This document shows, one piece after another, positions 17,177-25,714 of a stretch of 64,000 bases of DNA. Within the stretch, counting starts at the first letter, position 1. The number at the start of each line of letters is the position of its first letter. Location of the stretch: NCBI RefSeq assembly GCF_000744705.1, contig NZ_JQML01000001.1, positions 8,752,017 through 8,816,016 of the forward strand. Reading direction: 5' to 3'. The translations under genes and the position numbers were made by a program. This DNA is from Streptacidiphilus albus JL83. Lineage in GTDB: Bacteria; Actinomycetota; Actinomycetes; Streptomycetales; Streptomycetaceae. The notes under the pieces were generated by a model that was not told the origin of the DNA, did not search any database, and saw only the letters and a program-made list of their open reading frames with translations.

Positions 17177-17692
17177 ATGGAACTCACCCCTTATGTCGAA
17201 AGCCTCCGCCGCGAGCTGACGACCGCAGCCGAGGTCGGCGGCGAGGACGTCCGCGCGCTCGCCGACCGGCTCCTGCAGCCCCTGGACGCGGCGGTCCGGC
17301 TCACCCTGCTGGAAGCGCTCTCCACCGCCGCCGACGAGATCTCCGCCGAGCTCGCGCCCGGCAGCGTCGACGTCCGGCTGCGGTCCGGTTCCGCCGCCTT
17401 CGTCGTGACGCCGCCGCCCGCCGCTCCGCCGGCCGCCGCCCCCGGGCCGGTCGACGTGCGGATGCCGCTGGCCGACGGCGACGACTCCGCCATGGTCCGG
17501 ATCAACCTGCGACTCCCCGGCAACCTCAAGGCCATGATCGAGGACGCCGCCGCAGCGGGCGGCCTCTCCGTCAACGCCTGGATCGTCCGGGCCGCCGCGG
17601 CGGGGCTCGCCGGCGAGGCCCGCACTGCTGTCCGGCCCGCCGCCCAGAACCCCGGGCAGGTCAGTCAGACCTACACCGGCTGGGCCCGCTGA
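17177..17692 (+). CDS. Ribbon-helix-helix (HicB/Arc-like) DNA-binding protein
   Basis: This is a 171-residue protein. The N-terminal 70 residues are helical (ELTPYVESLRRELTTAAE). A Pro/Ala linker leads to a C-terminal Arc/HicB-type ribbon-helix-helix (MVRINLRLPGNLKAMIEDAA, then LSVNAWIVRAA). Such proteins bind DNA as dimers. The ATG at 17177 is used; an upstream ATG at 17147 would add ten residues. It precedes the DUF4097 gene by 94 nt on the same strand, a pairing common in Streptomyces, so it probably regulates that operon. No strong ribosome site is visible. Confidence 0.8.
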   Translation: MELTPYVESLRRELTTAAEVGGEDVRALADRLLQPLDAAVRLTLLEALSTAADEISAELAPGSVDVRLRSGSAAFVVTPPPAAPPAAAPGPVDVRMPLADGDDSAMVRINLRLPGNLKAMIEDAAAAGGLSVNAWIVRAAAAGLAGEARTAVRPAAQNPGQVSQTYTGWAR

Positions 17693-17704
17693 CCACCGCA
17701 GTCC

Positions 17705-17740
17705 CGCGCACCGAGCACCGCGCACCGAGCACCACGCACC
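17705..17740 (+). repeat. 14-bp tandem repeat between RHH and DUF4097 genes
   Basis: CGCGCACCGAGCAC occurs twice in tandem (17705-17718 and 17719-17732) with a degenerate third unit after it. It is non-coding. Confidence 0.8.
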
Positions 17741-17786
17741 GGGCCGCACCCACGGACGACCACACCCCATTGCGAAGGAACCCGAG

Positions 17787-18677
17787 ATGTCGCTCTCGAA
17801 CTTCAACACCCCGTCGCCGATCGCCGTCACCCTGGACCTCTACGTCGCCGACGTCCGCATCGTGGCCGGCGACCGCGCCGACACCGTCGTCGAGGTCCGC
17901 CCGAGCGACCCCGACCGGCCCGCCGACGTGAAGGCCGCCGAGAACACCCGCGTCGAGTACGACGAGGCGGCCCGCACGCTCAGCGTCGTCAGCCGGAAGC
18001 CCCGCAGCCGGTTCGTGAGCTTCAACAAGCGCCCGGAGTCGGTCGAGGTCCTGCTCCAGCTGCCCACCGACTCCGACGTGAGCGGCGAGGCCTCGCTGGG
18101 CGACTACCGCACCGAGGGCGCCCTCGGCGCGGTCACGCTGAAGACCGACCTCGGCGCGGTCCGGACCGCCGAGACCGGCCCGCTGAACATCCGCACCGGG
18201 CTCGGGGAGATCGCCGTCGATTCGGTGAGCGGCTCCGCCCAGGTGCACAGCGGGTCCGGCGAGATCCGCATCGGCGCCGTCGACGGTTCCGCCGACGTCT
18301 CCGCCAGCAACGGCAACATCCGGATCGGCGTGGTCACCGGTGCCGCGAACGTCAAGGTCGCCAACGGCGCCCTCTCCGTCGACCGCGCGCTGTCCGACCT
18401 CACCGCCGCGAACTCCAACGGTGAGGTGCGGATCGGCGAGGTCGTGCGCGGCAAGGTCAACGCCACGACCAAGAACGGCCGGGTCGACATAGGCGTCCGT
18501 GAGGGCAGCGCCGCCTGGCTGGAGCTGAACACCGCCGTCGGCCGCGTCTACAACGAGCTCGACTCCGCCGACGCCCCCGACGCCGGCGAGCCGGTCGACA
18601 AGGTCGAGATCCACGCCGGCACCAAGCTGGGCGACGTCGTGGTCCGCCGCACGCCCCGGCTGGAGGACAAGGCCTGA
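17787..18677 (+). CDS. DUF4097 family beta-strand repeat protein
   Basis: This is a 296-residue protein of repeated short strands with alternating Gly/Asn turns (SGSGEIRIGAVDGSADVSAS, NGNIRIGVVTGAANVKVANG, NSNGEVRIGEVVRG). It fits a DUF4097-type right-handed beta-solenoid. There is no signal peptide. The molecular role is unknown for the family; in Streptomyces it often follows an RHH regulator, as here. GAAGGA lies just before the ATG. Confidence 0.88.
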   Translation: MSLSNFNTPSPIAVTLDLYVADVRIVAGDRADTVVEVRPSDPDRPADVKAAENTRVEYDEAARTLSVVSRKPRSRFVSFNKRPESVEVLLQLPTDSDVSGEASLGDYRTEGALGAVTLKTDLGAVRTAETGPLNIRTGLGEIAVDSVSGSAQVHSGSGEIRIGAVDGSADVSASNGNIRIGVVTGAANVKVANGALSVDRALSDLTAANSNGEVRIGEVVRGKVNATTKNGRVDIGVREGSAAWLELNTAVGRVYNELDSADAPDAGEPVDKVEIHAGTKLGDVVVRRTPRLEDKA

Positions 18678-18689
18678 ACGCCGCCGGCG

Positions 18690-19043
18690 TCAGCGCCGAA
18701 GCAGCTGTTGGACGGTGGCCAGCGTGACGTCGACGGTGTCGCTCCAGGAGCAGACCTCCAACCACGACAGGAAGCCGTCCTCGGCGAAGACCAGCACCTC
18801 ACCGGGGCAGTCGCCGTCCTCCAGGTACAGCTGGAGCTCGGCCGCCACCACCGTGCCGGGGCCCGACGGCGCCGACTCGACGGAGGCCGTGTCGAGTTCG
18901 AAGTAGGCAGTGCCGCAGCCGCACCTGCAGCGACCGGATACCAGCAGGTGGGGGATCTGCCGACGCAGCACGGCATGGGCCGGATCGGCCTCGTCGAGGA
19001 GAGCGTCGAGCACGAAGGCCACGTCGGCGGGCAGGGAGTCCAT
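18690..19043 (-). CDS. Small hypothetical protein with CxCxC cluster
   Basis: This is a 117-residue acidic protein beginning MDSLPADVAFVLDALLDEAD. A Cys cluster, CRCGCGTAYFELD, lies around residues 44-56 and could bind a metal. The C-terminal half is strand-rich (VVAAELQLYLEDGDCPGEVL, SWLEVCSWSD). The family is not recognised. ATG at 19043 is chosen over longer frames whose extra N terminus is Arg/Gly-rich. It is convergent with the DUF4097 gene, 12 nt away. Confidence 0.7.
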   Translation of the reverse strand: MDSLPADVAFVLDALLDEADPAHAVLRRQIPHLLVSGRCRCGCGTAYFELDTASVESAPSGPGTVVAAELQLYLEDGDCPGEVLVFAEDGFLSWLEVCSWSDTVDVTLATVQQLLRR

Positions 19044-19132
19044 CACGCGATCACCGTATCGGCCGCCCCCGACGCCCGCACCGAGCCGCCGCTCCCCGAG
19101 TTCCCCTCCCCGCGATACGCGCCGGAGGGGTC

Positions 19133-20164
19133 TCACTGGCTCGGGCGTGGCAGGCCGGTGCGCTTGGCGGTGGCCAGGATCGGGGTGGTCTCGACGGTGG
19201 TGATCCGCTCCAGGGCGCCGAGGGTCTCGGTCAGGAACGCGTACAGGGCGCTGAGGTCGGTCACCGCCACCGCCAGCAGGAGATTGGCGGGGCCCGTGGT
19301 GGCGGCGGCGAAGCGGACCCGGGGGTGGCGGCCCAGGGCTTCGCCGGTGGCGTCCAGCGCACCGGGGCTGACGGAGAGCCAGAGCAGCGCCTCGGCATGG
19401 CAGCCGAGGAGTGCCAGGTCCAGCTCGGTGGCCAGCCGGACCACACGGCCGTGGATCAGCGCGTCCACCCGGCGCCGGACGGTGAGCGGGCTGAGGCCGG
19501 TCCGGGCGGCCAGTTCGGTGTAGCCGGCCCGGCCGTTCGCGCTCAGGGCCTCGATCACGGGGTCGTCCGTCCGGGCCGCTTCGAACCGGTCCTGTCCGAT
19601 CAGGGGTTCCGTCGGCCCGGGGGAGTCGGCCGAGGCCGAGAACCGGTCGGCCGAGAGCGGGTCGGCCGCGTGCAGCCGGGCGGTCTCCTCCTCGGTGAGC
19701 AGGTCGGTGCTCCAGGCGAACGAGGTCGGGAAGACCCGGAGCAGCGTGTGCGAGGTCCAGGAGGCGACGGCGGCGGTCGCGGGGAGGTCGCGCAGCAGCA
19801 GACCGTTGCGGGCCTCGGGACCGTCCAGGAAGAGGATGGTGCTGATCTCGTCGCCGCCGCCCAGTACGTCCACCCAGACCGTGTCCGGCCTGCGGGCCAG
19901 GGTGGTGGCCACCGCCCGGACCCGGTTCGGACGGCAGCGGACCCGCAGCGCCAGCGGGATCAGGGAGGGGAACCGGACGGGATTGCGCACCACGGTGGCC
20001 CGCAGCGTGCCGTCGGCGTACAGCGGACCGACCCGGCGGACGACCGTGCGCTCGGACAGGTCCAGGCAGTGGGCGAGGGTGCGCCAGGAGGCGCGCGGCG
20101 CGATCAGCAGCGCGGCGGCGATCCTGCGCTCGGTCTCGTCGAGGGATTGGCGCACATTCGCCAT
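19133..20164 (-). CDS. Lrp/AsnC family regulator with two AsnC modules
   Basis: This is a 343-residue duplicated Lrp-type regulator. The first HTH is at about 8-60 (LDETERRIAAALLIAPRASW, SERTVVRRVGPLYADG). A second HTH lies in the middle (DDPVIEALSANGRAGYTELA, SPLTVRRRVDALI). Each is followed by a ligand-binding AsnC beta-alpha-beta region. Such doubled forms are frequent in actinobacteria. It is divergent from the carboxylesterase at 20287 across 122 nt, so it is likely to regulate that gene and itself. Confidence 0.88.
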   Translation of the reverse strand: MANVRQSLDETERRIAAALLIAPRASWRTLAHCLDLSERTVVRRVGPLYADGTLRATVVRNPVRFPSLIPLALRVRCRPNRVRAVATTLARRPDTVWVDVLGGGDEISTILFLDGPEARNGLLLRDLPATAAVASWTSHTLLRVFPTSFAWSTDLLTEEETARLHAADPLSADRFSASADSPGPTEPLIGQDRFEAARTDDPVIEALSANGRAGYTELAARTGLSPLTVRRRVDALIHGRVVRLATELDLALLGCHAEALLWLSVSPGALDATGEALGRHPRVRFAAATTGPANLLLAVAVTDLSALYAFLTETLGALERITTVETTPILATAKRTGLPRPSQ

Positions 20165-20286
20165 TCTAGGTGGACCGGGCGTCTGCTTTCCTGCGCCCAG
20201 GGCGTCAATGCTGGCCCACTCATGGCGTCGGGCCGTAGACCTGAGCTGTCCGAGGGACAAGGGAGAAGGACCGAGAGGGGACAGCC

Positions 20287-21693
20287 GTGACGAACACGAC
20301 GGGCGGAGTGGGCGGAACGAACGGCAGTGGAACGGGTCCGGTGGTCGCCACCGGCAACGGTCTGCTGCGCGGCAGCTCGGAGGGCGCGGTGGCGGCCTTC
20401 CGGGGGATCCCGTACGCGGCCTCGCCGGTGGGCGCGCTGCGGTTCGCCGCGCCGAGCCCGCAGCCGGGCTGGAGCGGGGTCCGGGACGCGGTGCGCCCGG
20501 GGCCGGCGGTGCCGCAGGGGCCGTCCCGGCTGGAGGCCGTGATGGGGGAGCGGGTGCCGGACTGGGACGAGGACGGGTGCCTCACCCTCAATGTCTGGAC
20601 GCCGAGCGAAGCCCTGCCCGCCCCGGCCGGCGCCCCCGCTGCCGGCGCACCGGCCCCCGCCGCCGACGGCGTCCGGCCGCGCCCGGTGCTGCTGTGGTTC
20701 CACGGCGGCGGCTTCAGCAGCGGCAGCGGCGGTTGGGACTGGTACGACGGCGCCCGCCTCGCCGACCTCGGCAACCTCGTCGTGGTCACCGCCAACTACC
20801 GCCTGGGGCCGCTGGGTTACCTGTACCTGCCGGAGTTCGGGGTGGACAACGCGGGTGCCCGCGACCAGGGCGCGGCACTGCGCTGGGTCCGGGAGAACAT
20901 CGCCGCGTTCGGCGGCGACCCGGAGTCCGTCACGGTCGGCGGCCAGTCGGCCGGCGCCTACTCGGCCCTTGCCCTGGCGCTGGACCCGGCCACCGGCGGT
21001 TCGATCCGCCGGGTGATCGCCCAGAGCGGCCCCTGGGGCCTGCCGCCGCAGGACCCGGCGACCGCCGACGCGGCCGCCACCGCCTACCTGAGCCTGCTCG
21101 GCATCGCCCGGGACCGGAGCGGCTTCGAGCAACTGCGCACCCTGCCGGTCCAGCGGCTGCTGGACGCCTACCGCCGACTGGGGGCCGAGCGCAGCACGCC
21201 CGGCGACCCGACCCCGCCGATGTACCCGGTCCTCGGCGGAGCGGGAGTCCCGCAACCCCTCCTCCCGGCGGCTGTCGCCGGTGGCCTGGGCGGCAAGGAC
21301 CTGCTGCTCGGCACGGTCGCCGACGAGATGACGGCCTTCGGCCACCGGGGACCGGGGAGCGAGGCCGCCACGCACCGGTTCTTCGGCGTCGGCACCACGG
21401 AGCTGGCCGAACACCGGGCCGCCCAGGGCACTCCGGCCCACGTCTACCGCTTCGCCCGTCGGCCGTCCGCCGACGTCCTCGGCCTCGGCGCCACGCACTG
21501 CGCCGAACTGCCCTTCCTCTTCGGCACGTTCGACGCCTACCCGGCCGCCCCGATGCTGGGCGCGGTCAGTGCGTCGGACCGTGCGCTGGCGGACGCCTTC
21601 GGCGGCGCGCTCGCCGCGTTCACGGCCACCGGCGCCCCGGGCGGCGACTGGGCGCCGTACCGGACCGCTGCCGACGTCGCCCGCCTCGGCTGA
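20287..21693 (+). CDS. Type B carboxylesterase / lipase family protein
   Basis: This is a 468-residue alpha/beta hydrolase. Family motifs are present: GIPYAASPVGALRF, the oxyanion loop LLWFHGGGFSSGSG, the nucleophile elbow GGQSAGAYS, and the catalytic His in GATHCAELPFLFG. No signal peptide is seen. A Pro/Ala insertion of about 25 residues precedes the oxyanion loop. GTG at 20287 follows AGAGGGGACAGCC. The natural ester substrate is unknown. Its neighbour is the divergent Lrp-like regulator. Confidence 0.92.
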   Translation: MTNTTGGVGGTNGSGTGPVVATGNGLLRGSSEGAVAAFRGIPYAASPVGALRFAAPSPQPGWSGVRDAVRPGPAVPQGPSRLEAVMGERVPDWDEDGCLTLNVWTPSEALPAPAGAPAAGAPAPAADGVRPRPVLLWFHGGGFSSGSGGWDWYDGARLADLGNLVVVTANYRLGPLGYLYLPEFGVDNAGARDQGAALRWVRENIAAFGGDPESVTVGGQSAGAYSALALALDPATGGSIRRVIAQSGPWGLPPQDPATADAAATAYLSLLGIARDRSGFEQLRTLPVQRLLDAYRRLGAERSTPGDPTPPMYPVLGGAGVPQPLLPAAVAGGLGGKDLLLGTVADEMTAFGHRGPGSEAATHRFFGVGTTELAEHRAAQGTPAHVYRFARRPSADVLGLGATHCAELPFLFGTFDAYPAAPMLGAVSASDRALADAFGGALAAFTATGAPGGDWAPYRTAADVARLG

Positions 21694-21776
21694 CCGGCGC
21701 CACCGGTCGGTCCAACTGCTGCTGCCACCGGGCACGTTGGCGGTGGCCTGCGGCAGCGGGCTGATACCGTGCTCCC

Positions 21777-23159
21777 GTGCTGACACAGGCCGTCGGAGCG
21801 GCGATCGAGTGGGTAGTGGCGGCGCTGGCGGGCCGGGCTGCCCCTGAGTCCATCCCCGCCAGACTCGCGCCCCGGCTGACGGTGCGGGGCGACCTGGCGG
21901 CGTTCTTCGCCGCCAACCAGCGGTTCGCCGCATTCCGCGAGCACGGTGCGGAGATCGTGAACGTCGAGCCGCGCGGCCCGTGGGCGGCCCGCGCATCGGT
22001 CCGCACCGGCCCGCAGCTGTGGGAGTTGGACATCGCGGTCGAGCAGGATCCGCCCCACCGGATCCGCAGCTTCCAGCCGCGGCCGGTCACTGCGGACGGC
22101 TTCGACTGGGAGCTGCTCGCGCCCGGCCTCCGTGAGCACGACCGGGTGGAGTCCGAGCTGCCCGGACCGCTGTCCGGCCGGATCCACCAAAGACTCCTCT
22201 CCGCCGTCGACGCCGGCTGCGCCGTCGGGCTGGCGGCCGCGCTGTCCGTCGACGGACACGTCGTCCACCGCGAGTACCTGGGTGTCTCGGATCTCCGGGA
22301 CAGACGGCCGCTGGACCGGGAATCCGTGTTCCAGGTCGGATCGGTGACCAAGACCGTGACCGCCCTGGCCGTGCTCCGGCTGGTCGAGCAGCGAGTCGTC
22401 GACCTCGATGCGCCGGTCCGCGCGTACCTGCCCGCCGGGCCGATCCTGATCCCGGCGGCTCCTGGCGATCCGGAGCCGACCGTCGCCCAACTGCTGCTGC
22501 ACCGAGCGGGCCTGACCAAGACGATCGGCCGCCAGCGCCCCCGGGACGGCGACCGGCTGAGCGCTGCCGTGCCGCAGCTTCCCCTGGCCTGGGCGCCGGG
22601 AGAGCGGCCGGAGTACTCCAACATCGGCTTCCAGCTCCTCGGCGAGCTCGTCCGGACCGTCAGCGGGGAGAGCTTCGCGGACTTCGGCACCCGGGAGGTC
22701 CTGGAGCCCTTCGGCCTCAGCCGCGCAGGCCTGGCCGGCCCGGACGGCTCGACCCGCGCCCCCGCCACCGTCACCGGCCACCGGGTCGCGGCGGGCCGGG
22801 TGGAGCCCGCACCGGCTCCGGCGCCGCAGTTCCCCGGCTCCGGCGGCATGACCGCCACTGCCCAGGACCTCGTCACTCTGGCCGGACACTTCACCGACGC
22901 GACCGACCCGCTGATCCGTACCGCCCTGGCCCTGACCACCCCGGCCGGAGGCGCAGTCAGGTTCGCCCCGGGCATCGCCCTGCTCGACCGCGCCCACGGG
23001 ACCGCGCTCTGGCGTGGCGGTGCGACCTCCGGGTTCACCGCCGAAGTCCTCGCCGCCCTGGACGGCTCGGCAACCGTGGTCCTCCTGGCGAGCAAGTCAC
23101 CACCGGACGGCGTCAAGGCGCTCGCCGCCGAACTGGCGGACGAGCTGCTCCGGCGCTAG
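21777..23159 (+). CDS. Serine hydrolase, beta-lactamase/esterase (class C-like) family
   Basis: This 460-residue protein has an N-terminal domain of about 130 residues (PARLAPRLTVRGDLAAFFAA), then a class C beta-lactamase fold. SxxK is SVTK (about 188-191), the YxN motif is YSN (about 280), and a third motif of the HxG kind is not obvious. Such proteins are usually esterases or D-Ala peptidases rather than resistance enzymes. The start is GTG at 21777 with only a weak ribosome site. It lies 83 nt after the carboxylesterase on the same strand, possibly cotranscribed. Confidence 0.85.
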   Translation: MLTQAVGAAIEWVVAALAGRAAPESIPARLAPRLTVRGDLAAFFAANQRFAAFREHGAEIVNVEPRGPWAARASVRTGPQLWELDIAVEQDPPHRIRSFQPRPVTADGFDWELLAPGLREHDRVESELPGPLSGRIHQRLLSAVDAGCAVGLAAALSVDGHVVHREYLGVSDLRDRRPLDRESVFQVGSVTKTVTALAVLRLVEQRVVDLDAPVRAYLPAGPILIPAAPGDPEPTVAQLLLHRAGLTKTIGRQRPRDGDRLSAAVPQLPLAWAPGERPEYSNIGFQLLGELVRTVSGESFADFGTREVLEPFGLSRAGLAGPDGSTRAPATVTGHRVAAGRVEPAPAPAPQFPGSGGMTATAQDLVTLAGHFTDATDPLIRTALALTTPAGGAVRFAPGIALLDRAHGTALWRGGATSGFTAEVLAALDGSATVVLLASKSPPDGVKALAAELADELLRR

Positions 23160-23186
23160 GGGTGCTCGGCCAGGTCCTCTCGTGGG

Positions 23187-24131
23187 TCACGTGGCGGCCA
23201 TCAGGAAGTCCTCTCCGCTCGACGGGCGGAGGCCGTCGGTCCGATCGGCGAAGTAGCGTTCGGCGAGCCCCCGGCCGGAGACGTGCCGGACGTCCTCGAA
23301 ACCGGCGCCGCGGGCCAGCGCGAGCATCTCCTGCGGAGTGTAGAAGCTGACGAAGGGTGTTCCGGCTGCCTGCGCCTGCGGCTTGGTCGCCTCCAGTGCC
23401 GGGCGGTCGGCCTCGTCGAGGAGTTCGGTCGGCAGCGTGAACGTCATGGCGAGCCTCGAACCGGGGGCGAGCCCCGCGAGTCGGCGCAGGGTCGCCGTAG
23501 TGGCGTCCTTGGAGAGGTACATGGTGACGCCGGTACAGGCGACCAGCGCCGGCCGGGCCGGGTCGAAACCGGCGGCGCACAGCTGCCCCCACCAGTCCCC
23601 GCCCGCCTCGAAGTCGACCGGTACCAGGCGAAGCCAGTCCGGGACTCCGTAGCCGAGCTCGACCAGCCGGCGGCGCTTCCAGGACTGGGTGCCCGGCTGG
23701 TCGATCTCGAACACCCGCAGCCGGGAGCCGAACTCCGGCCTGCGCTGGGCGAAGGTGTCCAACCCTGCCCCCAGGACGACGTACTGGGCGACGCCCCGGT
23801 CGGCCGCCTCGACCACCAGGTCCTCGACAAAACGGGCACGGGCCACGATCGCTGCCCGGAACCCGCTGGTGCCCTGCGGGTCCATGTCCGGACGCCGCCG
23901 CCAGCCGTCGTCAGGGGCCACCAGCCGAAGGCCGACCTCGTCCTCGAACACATGGGCCGGCGGGTCGGCCTGCACATGCAGCGCCCGCCAGAGCGCCACC
24001 CGCACGGCGCTGCTGTCCAGTACCTCGTTCTGTCCGTCCGCCACGATGTGCCCACTTTCTCCGTCGGTCCCCGGCCAGAACACGGACCTGCCCGCAGCCT
24101 TCCGCCGGGGGTCACGGACGGCTGCCGCCAT
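23187..24131 (-). CDS. Class I SAM-dependent methyltransferase (TIGR00027/leucine carboxymethyltransferase-like)
   Basis: This is a 314-residue (maximum) methyltransferase. The SAM-binding strand-loop is QYVVLGAGLDTFAQRRP. Other family marks are RLRVFEIDQPGTQSWKRRRL, LVACTGVTMYLSKDAT and SFYTPQEMLALARGAGF. The family O-methylates small acids; the substrate here is unknown. The start is uncertain: ATG at 24131, or GTG at 24044 (VADGQNEVLDSSAVRVALWR), from which similarity to the family begins. It is convergent with the serine hydrolase, 27 nt away. Confidence 0.88.
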   Translation of the reverse strand: MAAAVRDPRRKAAGRSVFWPGTDGESGHIVADGQNEVLDSSAVRVALWRALHVQADPPAHVFEDEVGLRLVAPDDGWRRRPDMDPQGTSGFRAAIVARARFVEDLVVEAADRGVAQYVVLGAGLDTFAQRRPEFGSRLRVFEIDQPGTQSWKRRRLVELGYGVPDWLRLVPVDFEAGGDWWGQLCAAGFDPARPALVACTGVTMYLSKDATTATLRRLAGLAPGSRLAMTFTLPTELLDEADRPALEATKPQAQAAGTPFVSFYTPQEMLALARGAGFEDVRHVSGRGLAERYFADRTDGLRPSSGEDFLMAAT

Positions 24132-24172
24132 CGTCCCGCAACTGGCGCTCCCGCACCCGGTGGCCGTCGGCG

Positions 24173-24215
24173 ACCCGGACTCCGCCGTGGTCCACGACCA
24201 CGGCGGAGTCCGGGT
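24173..24215. terminator. Perfect 20-bp hairpin after the toxin-immunity pair
   Basis: ACCCGGACTCCGCCGTGGTC pairs perfectly with 24196-24215 across the 3-nt loop CAC. It lies downstream of the gene ending at 24295 and upstream of the methyltransferase, so it probably ends the toxin-immunity transcript. Confidence 0.7.
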
Positions 24216-24294
24216 GCACGACTTCTTCGGGACCCGCCCCCGACCGGATCCCTGCCCTTGCCGATCGCCCCGTCCCCGCAGGTGAGGTGCCGGC

Positions 24295-24963
24295 TCAGTC
24301 CACCAGGTCCGGCCAGGTGTTCAGGTTCCCGTCGTCGACGGCCAGCTCGTGGTAGCCGAACCGCTCGCCGAGCGTCAGCAGGCGCTGGTACCTGACCTCG
24401 CTGATGGGCATGAAGTACGCCTTCAGCGCCCGCAGCAGGAGCCGGAACCCGAGGTCGGGGTCGACCTCGACGACCACCCGGCGCAGTGCCGGGACCAGGT
24501 CGGGCAGCGGAGCGGCGTAGCCGCTGGTGACCACGGCCTCCGCCAGCGCCGGGCCGACCCCGTCGAGCTCGGCCAGTACGGCCTCCCGCAGCCCCGCGTC
24601 GGCCGGCTCGCCGGAGATCCGGAAGGTCCTGTCCCGGCAGGCGCCGGCGACGTCCGCGAGTTGTTCGAGCCAGTCACGGATGCCGGTCCCCTCACCCGCC
24701 GGGTCGAAGCGTGCCTCGGCGGCCCCCAGCCACAGGGTGCGGAGGGTTTCGTCGGGAAGGGGAGAGTCCAGCAGCAGCCGCACGTCCGCGAGCAGCCAGT
24801 TGCTGAGCCAGGGCCCGTAGCGCTCCCCCAGCCGCGCGGCCAGGGCAAGGGTCGAAGCCTGGTCATGCCGCTCGGGCAGCCCGAAGTACTTCGCGAAGCC
24901 GGTCAGGCCGAAGTCGTACAGGTCGGTCCCCTGACCGGTCGTGCTGGTGTTCCTGCTGGTCAT
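24295..24963 (-). CDS. Candidate immunity protein for the RNase A-like toxin
   Basis: This 222-residue soluble, mostly helical acidic protein has no recognised domain. It begins with a short disordered stretch (MTSRNTSTTGQGTD) followed by LYDFGLTGFAKYFGLPERHD. It starts 10 nt downstream of the toxin fragment, with AGGAG overlapping the toxin stop. This toxin-then-immunity order and tight spacing are the basis for the call. The family of the protein itself gives no function. Confidence 0.65.
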   Translation of the reverse strand: MTSRNTSTTGQGTDLYDFGLTGFAKYFGLPERHDQASTLALAARLGERYGPWLSNWLLADVRLLLDSPLPDETLRTLWLGAAEARFDPAGEGTGIRDWLEQLADVAGACRDRTFRISGEPADAGLREAVLAELDGVGPALAEAVVTSGYAAPLPDLVPALRRVVVEVDPDLGFRLLLRALKAYFMPISEVRYQRLLTLGERFGYHELAVDDGNLNTWPDLVD

Positions 24964-24973
24964 GCTGCTGCTC

Positions 24974-25460
24974 CTACTTGGGGTACGCCGTGTAGACGAC
25001 GTACTTCTCCGGGTGGCCCTTGCCGACGTACTTCAGGAATACCAGCACGGTGTTCCCGGTCGCGGTGCCGACCTCGTTGCCGCCACGGACGAACGAAGTC
25101 CCGAGGGATGCGCCCTGGTCCCGGACCTGCCAGCTGATCGGGAGCAGGTCGTCCTGCGGGTTGAAGGCACCGCCGCGCTTGGACTGGGCGATCAGCCAGT
25201 CCTGCAGCCGCTTCACATTGGCGGGCTTGGACATCCACCCCTGGAAGGCCTTGTTCACCGCGGTGACGGCGGTGTCCTGACTGTTCCACCGGGTCGCCGT
25301 ACCGTCCTTCTCCGCCTTCGCCTGCAGCTTCTGGTCGTCGATGTTCACGTGGTCGCCGATGGTGTGGGCACCGCCCACGCCCTCGTCGTTGACGAGGTCC
25401 AGGCAGTTGTGGACCAGCACGTCCTGGCCTGCGGTGGTCCGCACGTAGAAGGCGTGGAGG
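24974..25460 (-). pseudogene. C-terminal fragment of a polymorphic toxin: end of HINT domain plus RNase A-like CdiA-CT domain
   Basis: The reading starts in the last strand of a pretoxin HINT domain (HAFYVRTTAGQDVLVHNC). It continues into about 130 residues that fit the bacterial CdiA-CT RNase A fold: VGGAHTIGDHVN with a candidate catalytic His, a middle helix FQGWMSKPANVKRLQDWLIA, and the terminal NTVLVFLKYVGKGHPEKYVVYTAYPK. Intact toxins have long secretion/RHS or YD-repeat regions before this; none is present. Upstream of about 25460 the frame is non-homologous Trp/Arg/Gly-rich sequence without a good ribosome site. It therefore looks like an orphan or silent toxin cassette. Confidence 0.7.
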
Positions 25461-25650
25461 CTGGAAGGCGTCCTCGACCAGGTGCACCTCGCCCCCGACC
25501 GGCGGGACCACCCCCGCCATCCGGCCATCCGACCATCCGGCCAGTGGTACCAACGCCCCGACGGTCCAACGGCGCCGGCTCCGGAGACGCACATCACACG
25601 CCGTCCCCGGCTCGGCTCTGCTCACCCGCGGCGCTGTCCGCCCGACGCAG

Positions 25651-25682
25651 CGAGGGGTTCCTCCTCACGGAGGAACCCCTCG
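25651..25682. terminator. 14-bp perfect hairpin terminator
   Basis: CGAGGGGTTCCTCC-TCAC-GGAGGAACCCCTCG lies 33 nt beyond the stop of the peptidoglycan-binding gene on the minus strand. Confidence 0.8.
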
Positions 25683-25714
25683 CACCGGGCCTGTTGTTCG
25701 GTACTGCCCGTCGT

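Noticed and set aside
22991-23020. Serine hydrolase considered as a beta-lactamase resistance gene
   Set aside because: SxxK and YxN motifs alone are shared with esterases and peptidases, and nothing indicates antibiotic hydrolysis.
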